Source: Pseudoxanthobacter soli DSM 19599 (lineage in GTDB: Bacteria > Pseudomonadota > Alphaproteobacteria > Rhizobiales > Segnochrobactraceae). From it: 64,000 bases of DNA. The stretch covers positions 954,414-1,018,413 of the forward strand of contig NZ_FRXO01000001.1 in assembly GCF_900148505.1 (NCBI RefSeq), written 5' to 3'. Below are positions 1-9,109 of this stretch, piece by piece (within the stretch, counting starts at the first letter, position 1; the number at the start of each line of letters is the position of its first letter). The notes beneath the pieces were generated by a model. It was not told where the DNA came from. It worked only from the letters and a program-made list of their open reading frames with translations, and ran no database searches. The position numbers were made by a program, and so were the translations under genes.

Positions 1-2063
1 TCGGCAGCAAGTTCATTGATCAGCCGCTCCAGCGCCGCCGATGCCGCTTCCGGTGGCGAATTGCGCTGGATGGTTCCACTGGCGATGTCGATGCGGTCGC
101 CCGGCCGCGCGAACGACAGCTTGATGCCGCGCGCGACGAAGCTGTCGCTCTGGAGCACGAGATTGGCGTGGTCGATCTCGATGAGAACGACGCCATGACG
201 GCCTGCCACCTCGATCGGCGCGTTGTCACCGGTCGCGATCAGCAGCGTGTCCTCGCAGATGCCGAATCCGTAGCGCACGCCCTCCTCCGCGCACGCCACG
301 ATCAGGCGCCCGAGCCGGCGGGAGGAAAACAGGTTCTGGTCAATGATGCCGGCGCCGAACAGCCCGACGCCTTCCTGGATGACGAGACCGCCGTGACCGG
401 TATCCGACGAGACACCGTAGCGGAACGCCTCGTAGGACGAGCCGCCCGCGATCATGAAGCCGGACAGTGCCGACGCGGCGCCGCTCGCCGCGATCACGGT
501 CGCGCCGGCCGCGTGGGCCCGCGCGATCGCCAGCAGCACCGCCGTTTCCTCTCCCCGGTGCAGGAGCGTCTCGACGAGGCGGATCTGGTTTCCACCCGGA
601 ATGAGGATCGTCTTCAGCGCCGCAATCTGTTCGACCACCTCCTTGTCGCGCGAGATACGCTCGACATTGTCGATGGTAATGCCGAAATCGATGCCCTCGA
701 TACCGTGCTCCCGCAGTGCGGCGATGTGGCTTTCCGCGGTGTTGTGCGGCTCCGCAGAGGCCGAGGCGATCACGCCGACCGGCCCCTGGGCATGACGGAC
801 GATCTCGGCCATCAGCGACGGGTCGCCCTGCAGCGGCGACGAGCCGAGCAGCATCAGCCGCGATTGCGGTCCCGGCTTCACGCCGTAATCGCGCGACAGC
901 TTCGTGGCACGGTTGGCGAGCCGCGCCGCACTGAGCCGCTCGCTCATCACCGTCGCGCGGAAGTTCACCGCCGTCATCCTGAGGCCGGATTCCTGGATGG
1001 CGATCAGCGTGCGCGATATTCCGCGCAGCCGCTCCAGTTCGACCGTCACCGCCATGCCCGTCTTCGGCTCGACCGCGGTGGCGCGGTCGGTGGTGTAGGT
1101 CAGCGGATCGCCCAGAACGAGGCGTGCGAGCAGATCATAGAGCGTATAGGCGCCGAAGACATTGCGTTGCGAGCGCGCGGGCGCGCGATAGGCGATCTCG
1201 CTCAGGCGCACGCGCCGCTTATGGGGGCCGGGCACGACGCGGAAACGAGAGAGGTCGAACGCGTCGCCATCATCGAGATAGCTGATCCTGACGTTCTCGA
1301 ACGTTCGTCCGCGACCGTCGCTCTCCGCCCCGGTCATGTCGACATAGAAGGCACCATATTCGCCGATGACGCGGGCGCGCTTGCCGTCGACGAACAGCGC
1401 CGTGTTCTCGTCGATGCCAAAGCCGCGCTGAACGCCCGTTGCCGCCATCGCGACGATCAGACGGCCCAGCCGGCCGCGCTTGATGAAATGCTGGTCGACG
1501 ATGCCCCAGTTGAAGAAGCCGAGACCCTTGCCGATCAGCATTCCCGGTTGTTCGGGATCGTCGGTGACGCCGAACACGGTGGCGTCGAGCGAGGTGCCGC
1601 CGACGATCATCTCGCTCGACATCATCGCTGCGCCGGCACTCGACCCCGCGACGAGCCCGCCGGCCTCGTTGACCGCACGGATGGCGGCGAGAACGGGCGT
1701 CTCGACGCCGCCGGGCGCCAGTGCATTGATGATGTGGGCCTGATTGCCGCCGGTGAAGTAGACGCTGCCATACTGGCGCACGAGTTCGACCGTCGCCGGG
1801 TCGTTGGCGGCGGCAACCGCCCCCGCCCCGTGGACCGGCGAAAGCTCCGCCTCGAAGCCGTAGGCCCGGAACACCTGAACGGTCTCCGGCCCGACGGCCT
1901 CCGGTTCGGACGACGCGGTCGGGAACACCAGAATGCGGCCCGCGGCGAGACGGTGCATCTCACCGTAGATCGCCGCATTGCCGTCTTCCAGGCGTCCGCC
2001 GATCACGGCGAGCTTGCGCGTCCCCTCGCTCTGCGGCGGGGAGAACCAACCAAGGATGGACAT
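1..2063 (-). CDS. cphB: Tandem two-domain cyanophycinase (peptidase S51), 3' end cut by window edge
   Basis: The frame opens with ATG at 2063 and stays open to base 1, giving 687 visible residues. It holds two peptidase S51 modules. Module 1 has a GSSAGA nucleophile elbow (Ser142) and a DQHF-x2-R-x-R-LGRL block (His192). Module 2 has a degenerate elbow ASGAA (Ser527) and DQN in place of DQH (Asn577). The Ser-to-His/Asn spacing is 50 residues in both, so the modules are true repeats. Cyanophycinases are usually single-module exopeptidases of roughly 270-400 residues that release beta-Asp-Arg dipeptides from cyanophycin. Module 1 looks catalytic; module 2 probably binds polymer or is structural. 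The gene starts 14 bp after the cphA stop, so it is very likely co-transcribed with it. The C-terminus is not visible. Confidence 0.85.
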   Translation of the reverse strand, partial: MSILGWFSPPQSEGTRKLAVIGGRLEDGNAAIYGEMHRLAAGRILVFPTASSEPEAVGPETVQVFRAYGFEAELSPVHGAGAVAAANDPATVELVRQYGSVYFTGGNQAHIINALAPGGVETPVLAAIRAVNEAGGLVAGSSAGAAMMSSEMIVGGTSLDATVFGVTDDPEQPGMLIGKGLGFFNWGIVDQHFIKRGRLGRLIVAMAATGVQRGFGIDENTALFVDGKRARVIGEYGAFYVDMTGAESDGRGRTFENVRISYLDDGDAFDLSRFRVVPGPHKRRVRLSEIAYRAPARSQRNVFGAYTLYDLLARLVLGDPLTYTTDRATAVEPKTGMAVTVELERLRGISRTLIAIQESGLRMTAVNFRATVMSERLSAARLANRATKLSRDYGVKPGPQSRLMLLGSSPLQGDPSLMAEIVRHAQGPVGVIASASAEPHNTAESHIAALREHGIEGIDFGITIDNVERISRDKEVVEQIAALKTILIPGGNQIRLVETLLHRGEETAVLLAIARAHAAGATVIAASGAASALSGFMIAGGSSYEAFRYGVSSDTGHGGLVIQEGVGLFGAGIIDQNLFSSRRLGRLIVACAEEGVRYGFGICEDTLLIATGDNAPIEVAGRHGVVLIEIDHANLVLQSDSFVARGIKLSFARPGDRIDIASGTIQRNSPPEAASAALERLINELAA

Positions 2064-2077
2064 GAACCCGCCGTCGC

Positions 2078-4825
2078 TTAAGCGAGAGGTGCCAGCAGCA
2101 CACCGCGCTCGTCGGTAACGATCCTGTAGCCCTCAGGCACGTCGAAGGCGATCTCGACCGGGCGCTGGCCGGTCTGCGCATCGGCCTCGTCCCCGCCCTC
2201 GGGCTTGAAGTAGATGATCTTCTTCCAGCAGCGGGTGATGCCCTCGCAGAAGATCAGCACGAGGTCATCGCGCCGCGCCATCTTCAGCGCGGTATCGACC
2301 GCCTCGATCTCCTCCGGAACGATCTGGATCGCGCTCTCGGGCACGCCGAGCTCGATCAGCGCGGCCCGCATCAGCTGGGGAATCTCGTCCGGCGCCCGGC
2401 CACGCACATTGTCGTCGCGGTGGCAGATATAGGTGTCGAACTTGCCAGCCACCTTGGCCGCGATCGCCGTAACGTCCTCGTTGCGCCGGTCGCCCGGGCA
2501 GGTGACGCAGACGATGCGCTTGCCGCGCGGCTTCAGCCGCTCGACGAGATCGACCATCGCGCCGACGGCGGCCTCGTTGTGACCGTAATCGAGAATGACG
2601 CGGAAGCCGTGCTCGTCGAACACGTTCATGCGGCCGGGCGACTGGAAGAAGGTGTTGTCGAACGTCCGCAGACCGTTGCGGATCTGGTCCAGCGTCTTGC
2701 CGAGCGCGAACGCCATCGCCGCCGCGAACATGGCGTTCTCGACATTGTGGATCGCCTTGCCCTCGATGGTCGCCGGGATCAGGTGGGTCCAGATCAGCGG
2801 GATCTGGGTGCCGTTCTCGTAGATGACGATCTGGTCGCCGTTGAGGCCCTGCTCCAGCACGAAGGCGCGCTTGCCGAGGCGGATGTGCTCGCGCACCAGC
2901 GTGTGCTCGGGATTGCGCGTCACGTAGGTGATGTTCTTGGCCGGCGAATAGGACGCCATCTTCAGCGTATATTCGTTGTCGGCATTGAGAACCACGGTGT
3001 CGCGGGTGACCTCGGCCACCACGCGCTTGACCTCCGCGAGCCCGTCGAGCGTGTCGACGCCGCCGAGGCCGAGATGGTCGGAGGTGACGTTCAGCACCGC
3101 GCCGACATCGCAATACATGTAGCCGAGGCCGGACCGGACGATGCCGCCGCGCGCCGTCTCGAGCACCGCGATGTCGACCGAAGGATCGCGCAGCACCATC
3201 TTGGCCGACACCGGGCCGGTCATATCGCCCTTCACCGTTACGTTGCCGTCGATATAGACGGCATCCGTCGAGGTCTGGCCCACCACGTGGCCGGCCATTT
3301 TCAGGATGTGGGCGAGCATACGGGCGCAAGTGGTCTTGCCGTTGGTGCCGGTCAGCGCCGCGATCGGAATGCGGCTCTGGGTTCCCGGCGGGAACAGCAT
3401 CTCCATGACCTTGCCGCCGACGTCACGCGGCTTGCCCTCGGAGGGCGAGATGTGCATGCGCAGGCCCGGGCCGGCATTGATCTCACAGATGGCGCCGCCG
3501 GTGTCGCGGTAGCTCTGGGTGATGTCGGTCGTCAGGAAATCCACCGCGCCGAGATCGAGGCCGACGGCCTTGATGGCGCGCTCGGCCATGATCTTGTTGT
3601 CGGGATGGATGGTGTCGGTCACGTCGACCGCGGTGCCGCCGGTGGAGATGTTGGCGGTCTTGCGCAGATAGACGACCTCGCCTTCCGGCGGCACGCTCTC
3701 AACCGTGTAGTTCTTCTCGCCGAGGAGGCGGAACGCCTGTTCGTCGAGTTCGAGCTTGGTCAGCACGTTCTCGTGGCCAACACCGCGCCGAGGATCCTGG
3801 TTCACGATCTCGACGAGTTCGGCAATCGTGCGGGTACCATCGCCGACGACGTGGCCGGGCACGCGGCGTGCCGCGGCGACGAGTTCGCCGTTCACCACCA
3901 GCAGGCGATGGTCCTCACCGAGGATCATGCTTTCGACGACGACAGCGGAGCCTTCCTCGTCGGCGATCGCGTAGGCGGCCTCGACGCCCTCGTCGGTGGT
4001 GACGTTGACGGTCACGCCGCGGCCGTGGTTGCCGTCGAGCGGCTTCACGACGACCGGATAGCCGATGCGGCGGGCGGCCGAGATCGCTTCGTCGGCATCA
4101 TAAACCAGCCGCTGCTGCGGCACCGGCAGGCCGAGATCCTGGAGGATCTTGTTGCAGACGTTCTTGTCCGAGGCGATCTCGACGGCGATGTGCGAGGTCA
4201 TGCTCGTGAGCGCGGCCTCGATGCGCCGCTGGTACTTGCCCTGGCCGACCTGGATGAGGCTCGCGTCGTTCAGGCGGAACCACGGGATGTCACGGGCTTC
4301 GGCCGAACGGACAAGTTCCATCGCCGACGGACCGAGCGAGCGGCGCTGGGCGAAGCGGACGAAGCGCGCGATCTCGCCGTCGAAATCGTAGGCCTCGTCG
4401 TCGGACTCCCGCGGCGCCACCAGTTCGATGAGGATATCGCAGGCGAGGTCCCCGGCCTCCAGGCCGATCTCGTCGGATTCGTAGCCGAACAGCACCTCGA
4501 CATCGTCTGAATCGGGAACCGGGATCGCCTGGGCGAACGCCGTCGGCGAACCCACCAGTCGCTGCAGGTTGAGCGCGACATGGGCGATGAGTTCGCCGAG
4601 ACCGCAATCCTCCGCCGTGCGCGCGCGGTCGAGCCACAGGCTGCCATCGGGCAGCTTGTCGGTGGCGAGACCGGGCAGCAGCTTGGTCAGCGTCTCAAGA
4701 ACGCTCTCGCCGTAGCTCGCGACGGAGGCTGTCGACCGGTGCCGAAGGTCCACCGTGAGGCGGATCAGCGGCAGCTTTGCATACACATTCGGGCCGACAT
4801 AGGCGGAAGTCGAGACGATATCCAT
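2078..4825 (-). CDS. cphA: Cyanophycin synthetase
   Basis: A 915-residue protein of the expected CphA1 layout. It has an N-terminal domain (about 1-210), an ATP-grasp domain (about 215-475) that adds Arg to the Asp side chain, and a Mur-ligase-like domain (about 485-900) that extends the poly-Asp backbone. Visible motifs are the P-loop GTNGKTT near residue 490, an ATP-grasp segment with KPLDGNHGRG, CEINAGPGLR before the Mur domain, and DYGHNE and PGDRRNED in the C-terminal region. It makes multi-L-arginyl-poly-L-aspartate, a cytoplasmic nitrogen reserve, without ribosomes. The start at 4825 gives an N-terminus beginning MDIVSTSAYVGPN, which fits the GPN element near the start of the family. 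It is the first gene of a two-gene unit with the cyanophycinase. Confidence 0.95.
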   Translation of the reverse strand: MDIVSTSAYVGPNVYAKLPLIRLTVDLRHRSTASVASYGESVLETLTKLLPGLATDKLPDGSLWLDRARTAEDCGLGELIAHVALNLQRLVGSPTAFAQAIPVPDSDDVEVLFGYESDEIGLEAGDLACDILIELVAPRESDDEAYDFDGEIARFVRFAQRRSLGPSAMELVRSAEARDIPWFRLNDASLIQVGQGKYQRRIEAALTSMTSHIAVEIASDKNVCNKILQDLGLPVPQQRLVYDADEAISAARRIGYPVVVKPLDGNHGRGVTVNVTTDEGVEAAYAIADEEGSAVVVESMILGEDHRLLVVNGELVAAARRVPGHVVGDGTRTIAELVEIVNQDPRRGVGHENVLTKLELDEQAFRLLGEKNYTVESVPPEGEVVYLRKTANISTGGTAVDVTDTIHPDNKIMAERAIKAVGLDLGAVDFLTTDITQSYRDTGGAICEINAGPGLRMHISPSEGKPRDVGGKVMEMLFPPGTQSRIPIAALTGTNGKTTCARMLAHILKMAGHVVGQTSTDAVYIDGNVTVKGDMTGPVSAKMVLRDPSVDIAVLETARGGIVRSGLGYMYCDVGAVLNVTSDHLGLGGVDTLDGLAEVKRVVAEVTRDTVVLNADNEYTLKMASYSPAKNITYVTRNPEHTLVREHIRLGKRAFVLEQGLNGDQIVIYENGTQIPLIWTHLIPATIEGKAIHNVENAMFAAAMAFALGKTLDQIRNGLRTFDNTFFQSPGRMNVFDEHGFRVILDYGHNEAAVGAMVDLVERLKPRGKRIVCVTCPGDRRNEDVTAIAAKVAGKFDTYICHRDDNVRGRAPDEIPQLMRAALIELGVPESAIQIVPEEIEAVDTALKMARRDDLVLIFCEGITRCWKKIIYFKPEGGDEADAQTGQRPVEIAFDVPEGYRIVTDERGVLLAPLA

Positions 4826-5288
4826 AAACGTTTTCCCCGAACCTGGACGAGAAGATCGTGTCTCTCGCCCGTGCCCTGATGAATCAGGGCTGGACTGTCA
4901 TGAAGGTTTTGTCGTTGTGGTTTTTAGAGAACACGCGCGAGCGTGCGGACGATGACCGAGCCGTCGACGGCGCGTCTGGGAGGATGGCGCACCGTATAGG
5001 CTCGAAGAAGACGGATCTGTGCGATGCGAGCAAAGCTGCGCTTGGTAGTTCGAAAAACTGATCCGGCAATGTCCGGTGGCGGAAGATCATCCCGCGACCG
5101 CTGGCCCCGTCGGCAAATTCCCCAAGCAAACGCTCATTCCCGTCGAAAGGCATGCCCCTGAGCGGAGACTAGACCGGATTAAGACGGCCTAGCAATATGC
5201 CTGCGCGGGAAGCGGCAGGCTGTCCCGTCCCGCCCGGTGAAGCGGACACCCTTCCCCGCCTTTACGCCTGACAGAGAGGCCCGGTCCG
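4826..5288. other. Divergent intergenic region between cphA and the M14 hydrolase gene
   Basis: 463 bp without a convincing gene. It must hold the promoters of cphA (leftward) and the hydrolase (rightward). A T-rich patch at about 4903-4926 is the only low-GC stretch. I looked for the sigma-54 spacing GG-N10-GC on both strands and found no good match here, unlike the region upstream of the permease. Short open frames in it have no ribosome site and unlikely composition. Confidence 0.5.
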
Positions 5289-6431
5289 ATGACCGACATC
5301 GCCCCCAATCCCACGACCCGGACGGAAATCGAGCTGCCGGTCACCTCGCCCGGCACGCGCAGGGCCTTGACCGTGCTGCGCTTCGGCACCCCGGGCGCAC
5401 GGCCGAAGGCCTATCTGCAGGCCGGGCTGCACGCCGACGAGTTCCCGGGCATGCTGACCCTGCGCCATCTCGCCGCGCGCCTCGGTGAAGCCGCCGCGCG
5501 CGGCGAAATCGTAGGAGAGATCGTGGTGGTGCCGGTGGCCAATCCGATCGGGCTCGGCCAGCAGATCAATGGCTTCCTGCTCGGGCGATACGACTTCGCG
5601 ACCGCCGGCAACTACAACCGCGACTATCCGGACCTCGCCGCACTGATCGGGTCCTCGCTCGACGGCCAACTCGGCGACGATGAAGCATCCAACGTGGCGG
5701 CGATTCGCGCGGCGATGGCCGAGGCGCTGGCGGGCCTCACGCCAGCGACCGCCGTCGACGTGCTCCGCCACCACCTGCTGACGCTCGCGCACGATGCCGA
5801 TTTCGTGCTCGACCTTCACGCCGACAACGAAGCGGCGCTGCACCTTTATGTCGGCACGCCGCTGTGGCCTTCGGCGCTCGACCTTGCGAGCGAGATCGAC
5901 GCCCGGGCCGTCCTTCTCGCCGAGATTTCCGGCGGCAACCCGTTCGACGAGGCCTGCGGAGGTCTATGGTGGGCGCTCGCGAAGCGCTATCCCGGCCTGC
6001 CGATCCCGCCGGCCTGCCTGTCCGCCACCATCGAGCTGCGCTCCAACGACGACGTGGACGACCGGCTGGCGGAGGACGACGCCCGCGCGCTTTACCGCTT
6101 CCTGGAGCGGCGCGGCGTCATTTCCGGAAGCGGCGGCACGCTGCCGAAGCTTCTCTGCGAGGCGACGCCGCTCGAGGCGATGCAGCAGATCAAGTCGCCC
6201 GCCGCCGGCGTGGTTTGCTACCGCCGCCGCCTCGGCGAGTTCATCTACCTCGGTGAGATCGTCGCCGACGTCATCGACCCCCTCGGGGAATCGGTCCCCG
6301 TCGCAGCGGCGACCGACGGCGTGCTGTTCGCCCGCCACAGCCAGACCTATGCCTGGCCGGGCAAGGTGATCGGCAAAATCGCAGGCGCCGTGCCCCTGGC
6401 GGACCGAAAAGGCAAGCTGCTAACGGATTGA
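5289..6431 (+). CDS. M14-family succinylglutamate desuccinylase/aspartoacylase-like zinc hydrolase
   Basis: A 380-residue protein of the AstE/AspA branch of M14 zinc carboxypeptidases. The zinc ligands are visible as H48-x2-E51 in GLHADEFPG and His177 in VLDLHADNE; the catalytic Glu is E249 in TIELR. A C-terminal beta domain (about 290-370, with SPAAGVVCY) is typical of the family. AstE removes succinate from N-succinylglutamate and AspA cleaves N-acetyl-Asp. Next to cphA and a cyanophycinase it may instead hydrolyse beta-Asp-Arg dipeptides or act on arginine catabolites; that is inference from context only. GAGAGG lies about 10 nt before the ATG. It is transcribed divergently from cphA and upstream of the permease. 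Confidence 0.8.
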   Translation: MTDIAPNPTTRTEIELPVTSPGTRRALTVLRFGTPGARPKAYLQAGLHADEFPGMLTLRHLAARLGEAAARGEIVGEIVVVPVANPIGLGQQINGFLLGRYDFATAGNYNRDYPDLAALIGSSLDGQLGDDEASNVAAIRAAMAEALAGLTPATAVDVLRHHLLTLAHDADFVLDLHADNEAALHLYVGTPLWPSALDLASEIDARAVLLAEISGGNPFDEACGGLWWALAKRYPGLPIPPACLSATIELRSNDDVDDRLAEDDARALYRFLERRGVISGSGGTLPKLLCEATPLEAMQQIKSPAAGVVCYRRRLGEFIYLGEIVADVIDPLGESVPVAAATDGVLFARHSQTYAWPGKVIGKIAGAVPLADRKGKLLTD

Positions 6432-6795
6432 GCAGCAAAGAGGCGTGCAACGGCGCAAGGGGCGCGGGCAATGCTCGCCTCGTGCCTCGGAAAGCGGCGT
6501 CCGGTCTGCGATCGCGTGACGCGGCCACTCGGACGCGGTCGGCCCTAAAACTTGCCTTGGCGCGGCCGAGTCCCGATCAGCTGCACCAGGGTGAGGTCCG
6601 TGCAAGACAAAGCCGGCTTAAATTTCGCCCTGCGACCAGTCGCCCATCCTCGTCCGGGCGATCCTGTTCTATCGTTGGCATGGGGATTGCTGTTTATCGT
6701 CGCCGGTAGCCGGGGAAACACTGGGGCGGGCGGCGATGATTTCAGACGTCTACATACAATAATTCCAGACACTCGCCAGAGTTGGGGGCCCGTTC
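6432..6795 (+). other. Intergenic region with sigma-54 promoter
   Basis: 364 bp between the hydrolase and the permease. No gene is supported; the long frame that opens here and overlaps the permease is a shadow. Apart from the sigma-54 promoter (6675-6691), it contains an imperfect inverted repeat TGCAC-N13-GTGCA at 6582-6604, which could be an enhancer-binding-protein site although its spacing does not match the NtrC consensus. Confidence 0.5.
6675..6691 (+). promoter_or_regulatory. Sigma-54 (RpoN) promoter for the amino-acid permease
   Basis: TTGGCATG-N4-TTGCT matches the -24/-12 consensus (TTGGCACG-N4-TTGCT) with GG and GC exactly 10 bp apart. The predicted transcript would start near 6701, about 95 nt before the permease ATG. 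RpoN control fits a nitrogen-storage and arginine-uptake function. Confidence 0.7.
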
Positions 6796-8229
6796 ATGAG
6801 TTCGGTGGATTCGTTCGGCAGCAGCCTCTTCCGCTGCAAGCCTGTTCGCTCGCTGGTAGAGGAGTCGGACGGCAGTTCCGCCCACGGCGGCGCTCATCTG
6901 GAGCGCTCGATCGGGCTTTTCCAACTCGTCATGCTTGGCGTCGGCGCCACGATCGGCACCGGTATCTTCGTCGCGCTGACGGCCGCGGTTCCGGAGGCCG
7001 GACCGGGCGTCCTCGTCTCGTTCATGGTCGCGGGCATTACCGCGGCGCTGACGGCGCTCTGCTATGCCGAGATCGCCTCGACGATCCCCGTCTCCGGCTC
7101 GTCTTATTCCTACGCCTACGCCACGCTCGGCGAGTTCGTCGCCTTCGTGGTGGGCGCGTGCCTGCTGCTCGAATACGCGGTCTCGGCGTCCGCGATCGCG
7201 GTCGGCTGGGGGCAGTATCTGAACGAGCTGTTCCTCGACATCTTCGGCTGGCAGATGCCGGACGCCATCAGTCAGCCGCCCGGTGCCGGCGGCTATTTCA
7301 ACCTGCCCGCGGTGATCCTGGTCACGATGTGCATGCTGCTGCTGCTGCGCGGCGCTCGCGAATCGACCACCATCAACGCGATCCTCGTGGTGGTGAAGCT
7401 CGGCGTGCTGGCGCTGTTCGTGGTGGTGGCGCTCACGGCCTTCAAGGCCGACAACCTCACGCCATTCACGCCGAAGGGCTGGCTCGGCGTCGGCGCTGCC
7501 GCTTCCACCATCTTCTTCTCCTATATCGGCATCGATGCGGTCTCGACGGCGGGCGAAGAGGTGAAGAACCCGGCGAAGACGCTACCGCTCGGCATCATCA
7601 TCTCGCTGCTGCTGGTGACGGCCGCCTATGTGCTGGTCGCGTTCGCCGCCATCGGCGCGCAGCCCTGGACCGAGTTCGCCGGACAGGATGCCGGCCTCGC
7701 GGTCATCATGCGCAACGTCACCGGCTCGGACTGGCCGTCGCTGGTGCTTTGCGTGGGCGCCATCATTTCCATCTTCAGCGTGACGCTGGTGGTGATGTAC
7801 GGCCAGACCCGCATCCTGTTCGCCATGAGCCGCGACGGCCTGTTGCCGAAGCTGTTCCAGAAGGTGAACCCACGGACAATGACGCCCACCTACAACACCT
7901 ATATCGTGGCCGTCTTCATCGCCGTACTGGCCGCGATGATCCCGCTCGACGTGCTCGCCAATCTGACGAGCATGGGCACTCTGATTGCCTTCGCAGTGGT
8001 TTCGCTCGGTGTCATCATCCTGCGCCGCACGCGGCCGGATCTGCCGCGGGGCTTCCGCGTGCCGCTGTTCCCGGTGATTCCGATCATCAGCGTCTGTTTC
8101 TGCGTCTATCTGATCATCGAACTGCCCTGGGACACCTACGCCCTGTTTGCCGTGTGGCTCACGGGGGCGATGATCATCTATTTCGGCTATTCTCACCGGA
8201 ATTCGGTGCTCGGCCGCAGCGGGCAATAA
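6796..8229 (+). CDS. APC-superfamily cationic amino-acid permease
   Basis: A 477-residue, about 12-TM inner-membrane permease. The TM1 segment has the APC signature GVGATIGTGIF (about residues 50-60), and the overall order resembles bacterial CAT-type (CAT1/YfnA) transporters for Arg and Lys. The start at 6796 has GGGGG 8 nt upstream and gives a hydrophilic N-terminus of about 40 residues before TM1. It is followed after 10 bp by the universal stress protein gene, so the two form an operon behind the sigma-54 promoter. Its substrate is not shown by the sequence; basic amino acids are likely given the family and the cyanophycin context. Confidence 0.85.
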   Translation: MSSVDSFGSSLFRCKPVRSLVEESDGSSAHGGAHLERSIGLFQLVMLGVGATIGTGIFVALTAAVPEAGPGVLVSFMVAGITAALTALCYAEIASTIPVSGSSYSYAYATLGEFVAFVVGACLLLEYAVSASAIAVGWGQYLNELFLDIFGWQMPDAISQPPGAGGYFNLPAVILVTMCMLLLLRGARESTTINAILVVVKLGVLALFVVVALTAFKADNLTPFTPKGWLGVGAAASTIFFSYIGIDAVSTAGEEVKNPAKTLPLGIIISLLLVTAAYVLVAFAAIGAQPWTEFAGQDAGLAVIMRNVTGSDWPSLVLCVGAIISIFSVTLVVMYGQTRILFAMSRDGLLPKLFQKVNPRTMTPTYNTYIVAVFIAVLAAMIPLDVLANLTSMGTLIAFAVVSLGVIILRRTRPDLPRGFRVPLFPVIPIISVCFCVYLIIELPWDTYALFAVWLTGAMIIYFGYSHRNSVLGRSGQ

Positions 8230-8239
8230 GGAGCAGACG

Positions 8240-9109
8240 ATGACATATCTCGTCGGCTACGCGCCCGACCGAAGCGGCGGCGATGCCCTCGCCCTCGGAC
8301 GCATGCTCGCCGCCAGCGGCGACGTTGACCTGACGGTGTGCATGGTGGTGCCGGAAACCTGGGGCTATCCCTCGCCGGCCAATGTCGAGGCGGAGTACAA
8401 GGCGTTTCTCGACGCCTATTCCGCCAAGGCCCTGAAGAAGGCCCGCGCCGCCCTCGGGCCGGACGTTCCGGCCACGTTCATCGCGCGGGCTGCAAGGACT
8501 GCGGCGCTCGGCCTTTCGCAAGTCGCCAACGACATCTCGGCAGAGTTCATCGTGCTCGGCTCGGCTCGGGACGGCCGCACCATGCGCTGCTCGCTCGGGT
8601 CCGTCGCCGCCGGAGTGCTCGCGCTGACCGACCGGCCGGTCGTCCTCGCACCGCGCACGTTCAAGCAGAACGCCGCGCAACGGCTGCGGCGCATTACCTG
8701 CGCCTATACCGACGACGGCGAGGGCCATCGTACTCTCGCCACGGCGGTCGATCTCAGCCTCAGGCACGGAGTGCCGCTGCGCCTCGTCACCTTCGTGGTG
8801 CGCGACAAGCAGATGTACCCGACCTCGGCCGGCTATGACGTGGAGAACATCGTCTCGAACGCCTGGCGCGTTCAGGCCGTCGAAGCGCAGCAGCGCGCGC
8901 TGGAGGATTTGCCCGACGGCATCGAGGCCTTCGCCACCATCGGCGACGGGCCCGACTGGAAGCGGGCCATCGCGGCGACCGGCTGGATCGAGGGCGAGGT
9001 TCTCGTCGCCGGCTCCCACCACATGGGAACGGTGTCGGGCTTCGTGTTCGGCACCGCGTTCACGCGGCTGCTGCGCTACGCGACGGTGCCGCTCGTCGCT
9101 GTACCCTGA
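8240..9109 (+). CDS. Tandem universal stress protein (UspA family)
   Basis: A 289-residue protein made of two Usp alpha/beta folds (about 1-145 and 150-289). The strand-helix order of the family is visible, and the second half ends with VLVAGSHH and a hydrophobic strand ATVPLVAVP. The start follows a strong AAGGAG site that overlaps the permease stop. Usp proteins are commonly encoded next to APC permeases, where they are thought to modulate transport. Here it is the last gene of the permease operon. Confidence 0.85.
   Translation: MTYLVGYAPDRSGGDALALGRMLAASGDVDLTVCMVVPETWGYPSPANVEAEYKAFLDAYSAKALKKARAALGPDVPATFIARAARTAALGLSQVANDISAEFIVLGSARDGRTMRCSLGSVAAGVLALTDRPVVLAPRTFKQNAAQRLRRITCAYTDDGEGHRTLATAVDLSLRHGVPLRLVTFVVRDKQMYPTSAGYDVENIVSNAWRVQAVEAQQRALEDLPDGIEAFATIGDGPDWKRAIAATGWIEGEVLVAGSHHMGTVSGFVFGTAFTRLLRYATVPLVAVP

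Noticed and set aside
168-2081. 637-codon plus-strand open frame
   Set aside because: It is antisense to the cyanophycinase. The minus-strand frame has clear S51 motifs, while this one is Arg-rich without homology, an effect of high GC.
2420-4510. 696-codon plus-strand open frame opposite cphA
   Set aside because: Antisense shadow of cyanophycin synthetase; no domain motifs and His/Asp/Arg-heavy composition.
4826-5288. Sigma-54 promoter for cphA or the M14 hydrolase
   Set aside because: No GG-N10-GC element with TTGC context was found on either strand.
6552-8243. 563-codon plus-strand frame overlapping the permease
   Set aside because: It reads the permease gene in another frame; no TM pattern and no ribosome site.
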